Assembly: GCA_027886175.1 (NCBI GenBank) | Contig: JAJNNQ010000040.1 | Coordinates: 29,176,001-29,240,000 of the forward strand | Direction: 5' to 3' | From: Phylloscopus collybita | Lineage: Eukaryota > Chordata > Aves > Passeriformes > Phylloscopidae | Length of the DNA stretch: 64,000 nucleotides | Shown here: one piece after another, positions 1 through 11,100 of the stretch | Position numbering within the stretch: position 1 is the stretch's first letter | How the letters are laid out: the number at the start of each line of letters is the position of its first letter | Notes under the pieces: generated by a model | Told to the model about the DNA's origin: nothing | Database searches by the model: none | The model's input: the letters and a program-made list of their open reading frames with translations, nothing else | Program-made: the position numbers and the translations under genes

Positions 1-352
1 AATTTGGAAATGGAGTGATTGCCACCAAAGAGACTGAGATGAAATGAGGGCCACTGAAAAAGGCCAAGACTTACCAAAAATGACTCCAATTTAAATCCTG
101 GAATCAGGGAAGCCATGCAAAACAAGAGATAGGAGAAGATGTCTCAGAAGTGAAATGGAAAAAAAAACCATGGAAAAATGACAGAAGCAAGCGAAAACCA
201 TAAAAGTGAATGGGGTGGCCAGAAGTGCAGGGAAATGGATGGAAGCTTGCCCAATTAATGCTCATTAAAATCGCAAGATTTCGTTCCCTTTCCTGAAAGG
301 AAAGTCTTCCTTTCAGGAAAGGGAAGGAAATCTTGAAATCAGAGAACAAAGT
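1..352 (+). repeat. Partial satellite monomer at left window edge
   Basis: The window opens inside a monomer, in the purine-rich body, so the array continues to the left of the window. The copy has the class A poly-A block (A run followed by CCATGG). It carries two uncommon changes: GGATGG in place of GGACGG near 240, and GGAAGG in place of GGAACG at 326, which breaks one pair of the palindrome's right arm. The same two changes occur together again in the copy at 57432-57840. Confidence 0.95.
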
Positions 353-763
353 CTAACAACCCCTCTGGAAAGGAGATATGACCCAAAACAGCGCAAGCGA
401 AAAAAACCGAGAAAATTTGGAAATGGAGTGATTGCCACCAAAGAGACTGAGATGAAATGAGGGCCACTGAAAAAGGCCAAGACTTACCAAAAATGACTCC
501 AATTTAAATCCTGGAATCAGGGAAGCCATGCAAAACAAGAGATAGGAGAAGATGTCTCAGAAGTGAAATGGAAAAAAAAAAATAAAAAATGACAGAAGCA
601 AGCGAAAACCATAAAAGTGAATGGGGTGGCCAGAAGTGCAGGGAAATGGACGGAAGCTTGCCCAATTAATGCTCATTAAAATCGCAAGATTTCGTTCCCT
701 TTCCTGAAAGGAAAGTCTTCCTTTCAGGAAAGGGAACGAAATCTTGAAATCAGAGAACAAAGT

Positions 764-1589
764 CTAACAACCCCTCTGGAAAGGAGATATGACCCAAAAC
801 AGCGCAAGCGAAAAAAACCGAGAAAATTTGGAAATGGAGTGATTGCCACCAAAGAGATTGAGATGAAATGAGGGCCACTGAAAAAGGCCAAGACTTACCA
901 AAAATGACTCCAATTTAAATCCTGGAATCAGGGAAGCCATGCAAAACAAGAGATAGGAGAAGATGTCTCAGAAGTGAAATGGAAAAAAAAACCATGGAAA
1001 AATGACAGAAGCAAGCGAAAACCATAAAAATGAATGGGGTGGCCAGAAGTGCAGGGAAATGGACGGAAGCTTGCCCAATTAATGCTCATTAAAATCGCAA
1101 GATTTCGTTCCCTTTCCTGAAAGGAAAGTCTTCCTTTCAGGAAAGGGAACGAAATCTTGAAATCAGAGAACAAAGTCTAACAACCCCTCTGGAAAGGAGA
1201 TATGACCCAAAACAGCGCAAGCGAAAAAAACCGAGAAAATTTGGAAATGGAGTGATTGCCACCAAAGAGATTGAGATGAAATGAGGGCCACTGAAAAAGG
1301 CCAAGACTTACCAAAAATGACTCCAATTTAAATCCTGGAATCAGGGAAGCCATGCAAAACAAGAGATAGGAGAAGATGTCTCAGAAGTGAAATGGAAAAA
1401 AAAACCATGGAAAAATGACAGAAGCAAGCGAAAACCATAAAAGTGAATGGGGTGGCCAGAAGTGCAGGGAAATGGACGGAAGCTTGCCCAATTAATGCTC
1501 ATTAAAATCGCAAGATTTCGTTCCCTTTCCTGAAAGGAAAGTCTTCCTTTCAGGAAAGGGAACGAAATCTTGAAATCAGAGAACAAAGT
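764..1589 (+). repeat. Adjacent monomer pair with private AGAGATTGAG variant
   Basis: The two neighbouring 413-bp copies 764-1176 and 1177-1589, both class A or leading into class A, share a C to T change giving AGAGATTGAG (near 857 and 1270). I found it nowhere else in the window. This is the smallest kind of duplication seen here: one monomer copied next to itself, or converted by its neighbour. The first copy additionally has ATAAAAATG for ATAAAAGTG near 1027. Confidence 0.8.
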
Positions 1590-2411
1590 CTAACAACCCC
1601 TCTGGAAAGGAGATATGACCCAAAACAGCGCAAGCGAAAAAAACCGAGAAAATTTGGAAATGGAGTGATTGCCACCAAAGAGACTGAGATGAAATGAGGG
1701 CCACTGAAAAAGGCCAAGACTTACCAAAAATGACTCCAATTTAAATCCTGGAATCAGGGAAGCCATGCAAAACAAGAGATAGGAGAAGATGTCTCAGAAG
1801 TGAAATGGAAAAAAAAAAAATAAAAAATGACAGAAGCAAGCGAAAACCATAAAAGTGAATGGGGTGGCCAGAAGTGCAGGGAAATGGACGGAAGCTTGCC
1901 CAATTAATGCTCATTAAAATCGCAAGATTTCGTTCCCTTTCCTGAAAGGAAAGTCTTCCTTTCAGGAAAGGGAACGAAATCTTGAAATCAGAGAACAAAG
2001 TCTAACAACCCCTCTGGAAAGGAGATATGACCCAAAACAGCGCAAGCGAAAAAAACCGAGAAAATTTGGAAATGGAGTGATTGCCACCAAAGAGACTGAG
2101 ATGAAATGAGGGCCGCTGAAAAAGGCCAAGACTTACCAAAAATGACTCCAATTTAAATCCTGGAATCAGGGAAGCCATGCAAAACAAGAGATAGGAGAAG
2201 ATGTCTCCGAAGTGAAATGGAAAAAAAAAAATAAAAAATGAGAGAAGCAAGCGAAAACCATAAAAGTGAATGGGGTGGCCAGAAGTGCAGGGAAATGGAC
2301 GGAAGCTTGCCCAATTAATGCTCATTAAAATCGCAAGATTTCGTTCCCTTTCCTGAAAGGAAATCTTCCTTTCAGGAAAGGGAACGAAATCTTGAAATCA
2401 GAGAACAAAGT

Positions 2412-2826
2412 CTAACAACCCCTCTGGAAAGGAGATATGACCCAAAACAGCGCAAGCGAAAAAAACCGAGAAAATTTGGAAATGGAGTGATTGCCACCAA
2501 AGAGACTGAGATGAAATGAGGGCCACTGAAAAAGGCCAAGACTTACCAAAAATGACTCCAATTTAAATCCTGGAATCAGGGAAGCCATGCAAAACAAGAG
2601 ATAGGAGAAGATGTCTCAGAAGTGAAATGGAAAAAAAAAAATAAAAAATGACAGAAGCAAGCGAAAACCATAAAAGTGAATGGGGTGGCCAGAAGTGCAG
2701 GGAAGGAAATGGACGGAAGCTTGCCCAATTAATGCTCATTAAAATCGCAAGATTTCGTTCCCTTTCCTGAAAGGAAAGTCTTCCTTTCAGGAAAGGGAAC
2801 GAAATCTTGAAATCAGAGAACAAAGT
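2412..2826 (+). repeat. 415-bp monomer with 4-bp direct duplication
   Basis: A class B copy in which GGGAAATGG has become GGGAAGGAAATGG near 2701-2710, a 4-bp GGAA duplication. It is one of the longest intervals in the window (415 bp) and the insertion appears unique, which suggests a recent slippage event that has not spread. The copy just before it (2002-2411) has a 3-nt palindrome loop (ATC for AGTC, 2363-2365). Confidence 0.85.
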
Positions 2827-3237
2827 CTAACAACCCCTCTGGAAAGGAGATATGACCCAAAACAGCGCAAGCGAAAAAAACCGAGAAAATTTGGAAATGG
2901 AGTGATTGCCACCAAAGAGACTGAGATGAAATGAGGGCCACTGAAAAAGGCCAAGACTTACCAAAAATGACTCCAATTTAAATCCTGGAATCAGGGAAGC
3001 CATGCAAAACAAGAGATAGGAGAAGATGTCTCAGAAGTGAAAAAAAAAAAAAAAATGGAAAAATGACAAAAGCAAGCGAAAACCATAAAAGTGAATGGGG
3101 TGGCCAGAAGTGCAGGGAAATGGACGGAAGCTTGCCCAATTAATGCTCATTAAAATCGCAAGATTTCGTTCCCTTTCCTGAAAGGAAAGTCTTCCTTTCA
3201 GGAAAGGGAACGAAATCTTGAAATCAGAGAACAAAGT

Positions 3238-4874
3238 CTAACAACCCCTCTGGAAAGGAGATATGACCCAAAACAGCGCAAGCGAAAAAACCCGAGAAAA
3301 TTTGGAAATGGAGTGATTGCCACCAAAGAGACTGAGATGAAATGAGGGCCACTGAAAAAGGCCAAGACTTACCAAAAATGACTCCAATTTAAATCCTGGA
3401 ATCAGGGAAGCCATGCAAAACAAGAGATAGGAGAAGATGTCTCAGAAGTGAAAAAAAAAAAAAAATGGAAAAATGACAGAAGCAAGCGAAAACCATAAAA
3501 GTGAAAGGGGTGGCCAGAAGTGCAGGGAAATGGACGGAAGCTTGCCCAATTAATGCTCATTAAAATCGCAAGATTTCGTTCCCTTTCCTGAAAGGAAAGT
3601 CTTCCTTTCAGGAAAGGGAACGAAATCTTGAAATCAGAGAACAAAGTCTAACAACCCCTCTGGAAAGGAGATATGACCCAAAACAGCGCAAGCGAAAAAA
3701 ACCGAGAAAATTTGGAAATGGAGTGATTGCCACCAAAGAGACTGAGATGAAATGAGGGCCACTGAAAAAGGCCAAGACTTACCAAAAATGACTCCAATTT
3801 AAATCCTGGAATCAGGGAAGCCATGCAAAACAAGAGATAGCAGAAGATGTCTCAGAAGTGAAATGGAAAAAAAAAAAAAAATGACAGAAGCAAGCGAAAA
3901 CCATAAAAGTGAATGGGGTGGCCAGAAGTGCAGGGAAATGGACGGAAGCTTGCCCAATTAATGCTCATTAAAATGGCAAGATTTCGTTCCCTTTCCTGAA
4001 AGGAAAGTCTTCCTTTCAGGAAAGGGAACGAAATCTTGAAATCAGAGAACAAAGTCTAACAACCCCTCTGGAAAGGAGATATGACCCAAAACAGCGCAAG
4101 CGAAAAAAACCGAGAAAATTTGGAAATGGAGTGATTGCCACCAAAGAGACTGAGATGAAATGAGGGCCACTGAAAAAGGCCAAGACTTACCAAAAATGAC
4201 TCCAATTTAAATCCTGGAATCAGGGAAGCCATGAAAAACAAGAGATAGGAGAAGATGTCTCAGAAGTGAAAAAAAAAAAAATAATGGAAAAGTGACAAAA
4301 GCAAGCGAAAACCATAAAAGTGAATGGGGTGGCCAGAAGTGCAGGGAAATGGACGGAAGCTTGCCCAATTAATGCTCATTAAAATCGCAAGATTTCGTTC
4401 CCTTTCCTGAAAGGAAAGTCTTCCTTTCAGGAAAGGGAACGAAATCTTGAAATCAGAGAACAAAGTCTAACAACCCCTCTGGAAAGGAGATATGACCCAA
4501 AATAGCGCAAGCGAAAAAAACCGAGAAAATTTGGAAATGGAGTGATTGCCACCAAAGAGACTGAGATGAAATGAGGGCCACTGAAAAAGGCCAAGACTTA
4601 CCAAAAATGACTCCAATTTAAATCCTGGAATCAGGGAAGCCATGCAAAACAAGAGATAGGAGAAGATGTCTCAGAAGTGAAAAAAAAAAAAAATGGAAAA
4701 ATGACAAAACAAGCGAAAACCATAAAAGTGAATGGGGTGGCCAGAAGTGCAGGGAAAAGGACGGAAGCTTGCCCAATTAATGCTCATTAAAATCGCAAGA
4801 TTTCGTTCCCTTTCCTGAAAGGAAAGTCTTCCTTTCAGGAAAGGGAACGAAATCTTGAAATCAGAGAACAAAGT
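3238..4874 (+). repeat. Four-monomer block, copy 1 of the 23-monomer-spaced pair
   Basis: Monomers begin at 3238, 3648, 4056 and 4467 with lengths 410, 408, 411, 408. In order they show AAAAAACCCGAG with class D and GTGAAAGGGG; class C with GATAGCAGAAG; CATGAAAAACA with class F and AAGTGACAAAAG; and class D with a G deletion giving GACAAAACAAG. The same order of markers is found at 12687-14322, 23 monomers away. Confidence 0.85.
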
Positions 4875-7800
4875 CTAACAACCCCACTGGAAAGGAGATA
4901 TGACCCAAAACAGCGCAAGCGAAAAAAACCGAGAAAATTTGGAAATGGAGTGATTGCCACCAAAGAGACTGAGATGAAATGAGGGCCACTGAAAAAGGCC
5001 AAGCCTTACCAAAAATGACTCCAATTTAAATCCTGGAATCAGGGAAGCCATGCAAAACAACAGATAGGAGAAGATGTCTCAGAAGTGAAAAAAAAAAAAA
5101 AAAATGGAAAAATGACAGAAGCAAGCGAAAACCATAAAAGTGAATGGGGTGGCCAGAAGTGCAGGGAAATGGACGGAAGCTTGCCCAATTAATGCTCATT
5201 AAAATCGCAAGATTTCGTTCCCTTTCCTGAAAGGAAAGTCTTCCTTTCAGGAAAGGGAACGAAATCTTGAAATCAGAGAACAAAGTCTAACAACCCCTCT
5301 GGAAAGGAGATATGACCCAAAACAGCGCAAGCGAAAAAAACCGAGAAAATTTGGAAATGGAGTGATTGCCACCAAAGAGACTGAGATGAAATGAGGGCCA
5401 CTGAAAAAGGCCAAGACTTACCAAAAATGACTCCAATTTAAATCCTGGAATCAGGGAAGCCATGCAAAACAAGAGATAGGAGAAGATGTCTCAGAAGTGA
5501 AAAAAAAAAAAAAAAAACATGGAAAAATGACAAAAGCAAGCGAAAACCATAAAAGTGAATGGGGTGGCCAGAAGTGCAGGGAAATGGACGGAAGCTTGCC
5601 CAATTAATGCTCATTAAAATCGCAAGATTTCGTTCCCTTTCCTGAAAGGAAAGTCTTCCTTTCAGGAAAGGGAACGAAATCTTGAAATCAGAGAACAAAG
5701 TCTAACAACCCCTCTGGAAAGGAGATATGACCCAAAACAGCGCAAGCGAAAAAAACCGAGAAAATTTGGAAATGGAGTGATTGCCACCAAAGAGACTGAG
5801 ATGAAATGAGGGCCACTGAAAAAGGCCAAGACTTACCAAAAATGACTCCAATTTAAATCCTGGAATCAGGGAAGCCATGCAAAACAAGAGATAGGAGAAG
5901 ATGTCTCAGAAGTGAAAAAAAAAAAAAAAAATGGAAAAATGACAAAAGCAAGCGAAAACCATAAAAGTGAATGGGGTGGCCAGAAGTGCAGGGAAATGGA
6001 CGGAAGCTTGCCCAATTAATGCTCATTAAAATCGCAAGATTTCGTTCCCTTTCCTGAAAGGAAAGTCTTCCTTTCAGGAAAGGGAACGAAATCTTGAAAT
6101 CAGAGAACAAAGTCTAACAACCCCTCTGGAAAGGAGATATGACCCAAAACAGCGCAAGCGAAAAAACCCGAGAAAATTTGGAAATGGAGTGATTGCCACC
6201 AAAGAGACTGAGATGAAATGAGGGCCACTGAAAAAGGCCAAGACTTACCAAAAATGACTCCAATTTAAATCCTGGAATCAGGGAAGCCATGCAAAACAAG
6301 AGATAGGAGAAGATGTCTCAGAAGTGAAAAAAAAAATAAAAATGGAAAAATGACAGAAGCAAGCGAAAACCATAAAAGTGAATGGGGTGGCCAGAAGTGC
6401 AGGGAAAAGGACGGAAGCTTGCCCAATTAATGCTCATTAAAATCGCAAGATTTCGTTCCCTTTCCTGAAAGGAAAGTCTTCCTTTCAGGAAAGGGAACGA
6501 AATCTTGAAATCAGAGAACAAAGTCTAACAACCCCTCTGGAAAGGAGATATGACCCAAAACAGCGCAAGCGAAAAAAACCGAGAAAATTTGGAAATGGAG
6601 TGATTGCCACCAAAGAGACTGAGATGAAATGAGGGCCACTGAAAAAGGCCAAGACTTACCAAAAATGACTCCAATTTAAATCCTGGAATCAGGGAAGCCA
6701 TGCAAAACAAGAGATAGGAGAAGATGTCTCAGAAGTGAAAAAAAAAAAAATAATGGAAAAGTGACAAAAGCAAGCGAAAACCATAAAAGTGAATGGGGTG
6801 GCCAGAAGTGCAGGGAAATGGACGGAAGCTTGCCCAATTAATGCTCATTAAAATCGCAAGATTTCGTTCCCTTTCCTGAAAGGAAAGTCTTCCTTTCAGG
6901 AAAGGGAACGAAATCTTGAAATCAGAGAACAAAGTCTAACAACCCCTCTGGAAAGGAGATATGACCCAAAATAGCGCAAGCGAAAAAAACCGAGAAAATT
7001 TGGAAATGGAGTGATTGCCACCAAAGAGACTGAGATGAAATGAGGGCCACTGAAAAAGGCCAAGACTTACCAAAAATGACTCCAATTTAAATCCTGGAAT
7101 CAGGGAAGCCATGCAAAACAAGAGATAGGAGAAGATGTCTCAGAAGTGAAATGGAAAAAAAAACCATGGAAAAATGACAGAAGCAAGCGAAAACCATAAA
7201 AGTGAATGGGGTGGCCAGAAGTGCAGGGAAATGGGCGGAAGCTTGCCCAATTAATGCTCATTAAAATCGCAAGATTTCGTTCCCTTTCCTGAAAGGAAAG
7301 TCTTCCTTTCAGGAAAGGGAACGAAATCTTGAAATCAGAGAACAAAGTCTAACAACCCCTCTGGAAAGGAGATATGACCCAAAACAGCGCAAGCGAAAAA
7401 AACCGAGAAAATTTGGAAATGGAGTGATTGCCACCAAAGAGACTGAGATGAAATGAGGGCCACTGAAAAAGGCCAAGACTTACCAAAAATGACTCCAATT
7501 TAAATCCTGGAATCAGGGAAGCCATGCAAAACAAGAGATAGGAGAAGATGTCTCAGAAGTGAAAAAAAAAAAAATGGAAAAATGACAAAACAAGCGAAAA
7601 CCATAAAAGTGAAAGGGGTGGCCAGAAGTGCAGGGAAATGGACGGAAGCTTGCCCAATTAATGCTCATTAAAATCGCAAGATTTCGTTCCCTTTCCTGAA
7701 AGGAAAGTCTTCCTTTCAGGAAAGGGAACGAAATCTTGAAATCAGAGAACAAAGTCTAACAACCCCTCTGGAAAGGAGATATGACCCAAAACAGCGCAAG

Positions 7801-7965
7801 CGAAAAAAACCGAGAAAATTTGGAAATGGAGTGATTGCCACCAAAGAGACTGAGATGAAATGAGGGCCACTGAAAAAGGCCAAGACTTACCAAAAATGAC
7901 TCCAATTTAAATCCTGGAATCAGGGAAGCCATGCAAAACAAGAGATAGGAGAAGATGTCTCAGAA

Positions 7966-7996
7966 GTGAAATGGAAAAAAAAACCATGGAAAAATG
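7966..7996 (+). repeat. Variable poly-A block (length and form polymorphism)
   Basis: This is the main source of monomer length variation. Here it is class A: GTGAAATGG, nine A, CCATGG, then AAAAATG. Other copies have a pure A run of 12 to 15 before TG (class C), an A run broken by one T (class B), or a form where the first ATGG is lost and GTG is followed by 10 to about 19 A before TGG, CATGG, TAATGG, GG or CCATGG (classes D, E, F, G, H). The forms look like a mix of slippage in the A run and small deletions. Class travels with the linked substitutions of each monomer lineage, so it is useful for tracing duplications. A-run length is also the feature most exposed to sequencing error. Confidence 0.9.
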
Positions 7997-8070
7997 ACAG
8001 AAGCAAGCGAAAACCATAAAAGTGAATGGGGTGGCCAGAAGTGCAGGGAAATGGACGGAAGCTTGCCCAA

Positions 8071-8084
8071 TTAATGCTCATTAA
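8071..8084. other. Short inverted repeat TTAATG-CT-CATTAA
   Basis: Two 6-bp arms with a 2-nt spacer lie 5 bp before the long palindrome and recur in the copies read. With the 62-bp element this makes a run of about 81 bp rich in dyad symmetry in each monomer. A binding site is possible but there is no direct support. Confidence 0.8.
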
Positions 8085-8089
8085 AATCG

Positions 8090-8151
8090 CAAGATTTCGT
8101 TCCCTTTCCTGAAAGGAAAGTCTTCCTTTCAGGAAAGGGAACGAAATCTTG
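8090..8151. other. 62-bp near-perfect palindrome, once per monomer
   Basis: Left arm 8090-8118 (begins CAAGATTTCG, ends GAAAGGAA) is the exact reverse complement of right arm 8123-8151, with a 4-nt loop AGTC between them. The 29-bp arms end where G at 8089 faces A at 8152. Each arm also holds its own small inverted repeat: CCTTTC-CT-GAAAGG on the left and CCTTTC-AG-GAAAGG on the right, so the element could fold as one long hairpin or as two short ones. It recurs in every full monomer, about 156 times in the window. In duplex DNA it could extrude a cruciform; in RNA of either strand it would form a stable hairpin. Function is not known; a role in centromeric chromatin or in recombination is inference only. 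Confidence 0.97.
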
Positions 8152-11100
8152 AAATCAGAGAACAAAGTCTAACAACCCCTCTGGAAAGGAGATATGACCC
8201 AAAACAGCGCAAGCGAAAAAAACCGAGAAAATTTGGAAATGGAGTGATTGCCACCAAAGAGACTGAGATGAAATGAGGGCCACTGAAAAAGGCCAAGACT
8301 TACCAAAAATGACTCCAATTTAAATCCTGGAATCAGGGAAGCCATGCAAAACAAGAGATAGGAGAAGATGTCTCAGAAGTGAAAAAAAAAAAAAAAACAT
8401 GGAAAAATGACAGAAGCAAGCGAAAACCATAAAAGTGAATGGGGTGGCCAGAAGTGCAGGGAAATGGACGGAAGCTTGCCCAATTAATGCTCATTAAAAT
8501 CGCAAGATTTCGTTCCCTTTCCTGAAAGGAAAGTCTTCCTTTCAGGAAAGGGAACGAAATCTTGAAATCAGAGAACAAAGTCTAACAACTCCTCTGGAAA
8601 GGAGATATGACCCAAAACAGCGCAAGCGAAAAAAACCGAGAAAATTTGGAAATGGAGTGATTGCCACCAAAGAGACTGAGATGAAATGAAGGCCACTGAA
8701 AAAGGCCAAGCCTTACCAAAAATGACTCCAATTTAAATCCTGGAATCAGGGAAGCCATGCAAAACAAGAGATAGGAGAAGATGTCTCAGAAGTGAAAAAA
8801 AAAAAACCATGGAAAAATGACAGAAGCAAGCGAAAACCATAAAAGTGAATGGGGTGGCCAGAAGTGCAGGGAAATGGACGGAAGCTTGCCCAATTAATGC
8901 TCATTAAAATCGCAAGATTTCGTTCCCTTTCCTGAAAGGAAAGTCTTCCTTTCAGGAAAGGGAACGAAATCTTGAAATCAGAGAACAAAGTCTAACAACC
9001 CCTCTGGAAAGGAGATATGACCCAAAACAGCGCAAGCGAAAAAAACCGAGAAAATTTGGAAATGGAGTGATTGCCACCAAAGAGACTGAGATGAAATGAG
9101 GGCCACTGAAAAAGGCCAAGACTTACCAAAAATGACTCCAATTTAAATCCTGCAATCAGGGAAGCCATGCAAAACAAGAGATAGGAGAAGATGTCTCAGA
9201 AGTGAAAAAAAAAAAAACCATGGAAAAATGACAGAAGCAAGCGAAAACCATAAAAGTGAATGGGGTGGCCAGAAGTGCAGGGAAATGGACGGAAGCTTGC
9301 CCAATTAATGCTCATTAAAATCGCAAGATTTCGTTCCCTTTCCTGAAAGGAAAGTCTTCCTTTCAGGAAAGGGAACGAAATCTTGAAATCAGAGAACAAA
9401 GTCTAACAACCCCTCTGGAAAGGAGATATGACCCAAAACAGCGCAAGCGAAAAAAACCGAGAAAATTTGGAAATGGAGTGATTGCCACCAAAGAGACTGA
9501 GATGAAATGAGGGCCAGTGAAAAAGGCCAAGACTTACCAAAAATGACTCCAATTTAAATCCTGGAATCAGGGAAGCCATGCAAAACAAGAGATAGGAGAA
9601 GATGTCTCAGAAGTGAAATGGAAAAAAAAAAAAAAATGACAGAAGCAAGCGAAAACCATAAAAGTGAATGGGGTGGCCAGAAGTGCAGGGAAATGGACGG
9701 AAGCTTGCCCAATTAATGCTCATTAAAATCGCAAGATTTCGTTCCCTTTCCTGAAAGGAAAGTCTTCCTTTCAGGAAAGGGAACGAAATCTTGAAATCAG
9801 AGAACAAAGTCTAACAACCCCTCTGGAAAGGAGATATGACCCAAAACAGCGCAAGCGAAAAAAACCGAGAAAATTTGGAAATGGAGTGATTGCCACCAAA
9901 GAGACTGAGATGAAATGAGGGCCACTGAAAAAGGCCAAGACTTACCAAAAATGACTCCAATTTAAATCCTGGAATCAGGGAAGCCATGCAAAACAAGAGA
10001 TAGGAGAAGATGTCTCAGAAGTGAAATGGAAAAAAAAAAAAAAATGACAGAAGCAAGCGAAAACCATAAAAGTGAATGGGGTGGCCAGAAGTGCAGGGAA
10101 ATGGACGGAAGCTTGCCCAATTAATGCTCATTAAAATCGCAAGATTTCGTTCCCTTTCCTGAAAGGAAAGTCTTCCTTTCAGGAAAGGGAACGAAATCTT
10201 GAAATCAGAGAACAAAGTCTAACAACCCCTCTGGAAAGGAGATATGACCCAAAACAGCGCAAGCGAAAAAAACCGAGAAAATTTGGAAATGGAGTGATTG
10301 CCACCAAAGAGACTGAGATGAAATGAGGGCCACTGAAAAAGGCCAAGACTTACCAAAAATGACTCCAATTTAAATCCTGGAATCAGGGAAGCCATGCAAA
10401 ACAAGAGATAGGAGAAGATGTCTCAGAAGTGAAAAAAAAAAAAAAACATGGAAAAATGACAAAAGCAAGCGAAAACCATAAAAGTGAATGGGGTGGCCAG
10501 AAGTGCAGGGAAATGGACGGAAGCTTGCCCAATTAATGCTCATTAAAATCGCAAGATTTCGTTCCCTTTCCTGAAAGGAAAGTCTTCCTTTCAGGAAAGG
10601 GAACGAAATCTTGAAATCAGAGAACAAAGTCTAACAACCCCTCTGGAAAGGAGATATGACCCAAAACAGCGCAAGCGAAAAAAACCGAGAAAATTTGGAA
10701 ATGGAGTGATTGCCACCAAAGAGACTGAGAGGAAATGAGGGCCACTGAAAAAGGCCAAGACTTACCAAAAATGACTCCAATTTAAATCCTGGAATCAGGG
10801 AAGCCATGCAAAACAAGAGATAGGAGAAGATGTCTCAGAAGTGAAATGGAAAAAAAAAAATAAAAAATGACAGAAGCAAGCGAAAACCATAAAAGTGAAT
10901 GGGGTGGCCAGAAGTGCAGGGAAATGGACGGAAGCTTGCCCAATTAATGCTCATTAAAATCGCAAGATTTCGTTCCCTTTCCTGAAAGGAAAGTCTTCCT
11001 TTCAGGAAAGGGAACGAAATCTTGAAATCAGAGAACAAAGTCTAACAACCCCTCTGGAAAGGAGATATGACCCAAAATAGCGCAAGCGAAAAAAACCGAG

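Larger units (their letters stand above)
7756..8168 (+). repeat. Representative 413-bp monomer with internal map
   Basis: This copy carries the commonest base at nearly every variable site, so it serves as a map for all others. In order: phase segment at 7756; CpG-bearing stretch 7794-7812; ATTTAAAT palindrome (SwaI site) 7905-7912; variable poly-A block 7966-7996; HindIII site AAGCTT 8059-8064; short inverted repeat 8071-8084; 62-bp palindrome 8090-8151. Hand-counted composition is A 172, C 74, G 97, T 70, so 41% GC and 65% purine on this strand. CpG occurs 8 times against about 17 expected from base composition. Both strands show only short open frames, which are also seen in every other copy and are not considered genes. 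No promoter or terminator is apparent. Confidence 0.95.

Noticed and set aside
7794..7812. CpG island or promoter in the CpG-bearing stretch
   Set aside because: It has only three CpG in 19 bp within a CpG-poor monomer, no promoter element, and is lost in some copies by CpG to TpG change.
8096..8099. Possible CENP-B box (TTCG in the palindrome)
   Set aside because: The required A and CGGG at their fixed distances are absent on both strands. In copies with CCCGAG the reverse spacing also fails.
8090..8151. Intrinsic transcription terminator or microRNA-like hairpin
   Set aside because: No T run follows the stem, the context is a eukaryotic satellite, and no promoter or gene is near. RNA data would be needed to support a processed hairpin.
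8090..8151. Terminal inverted repeats of a MITE or other transposon
   Set aside because: The arms are joined by only 4 nt and no target-site duplication or internal sequence is seen; the dyad is an internal part of each monomer.
7756..8168. A degenerate internal repeat of about 20 bp based on GAAA motifs
   Set aside because: Spacings between GAAA motifs are irregular (from 9 to 51 bp in the copy I measured), so A-richness alone explains the impression.
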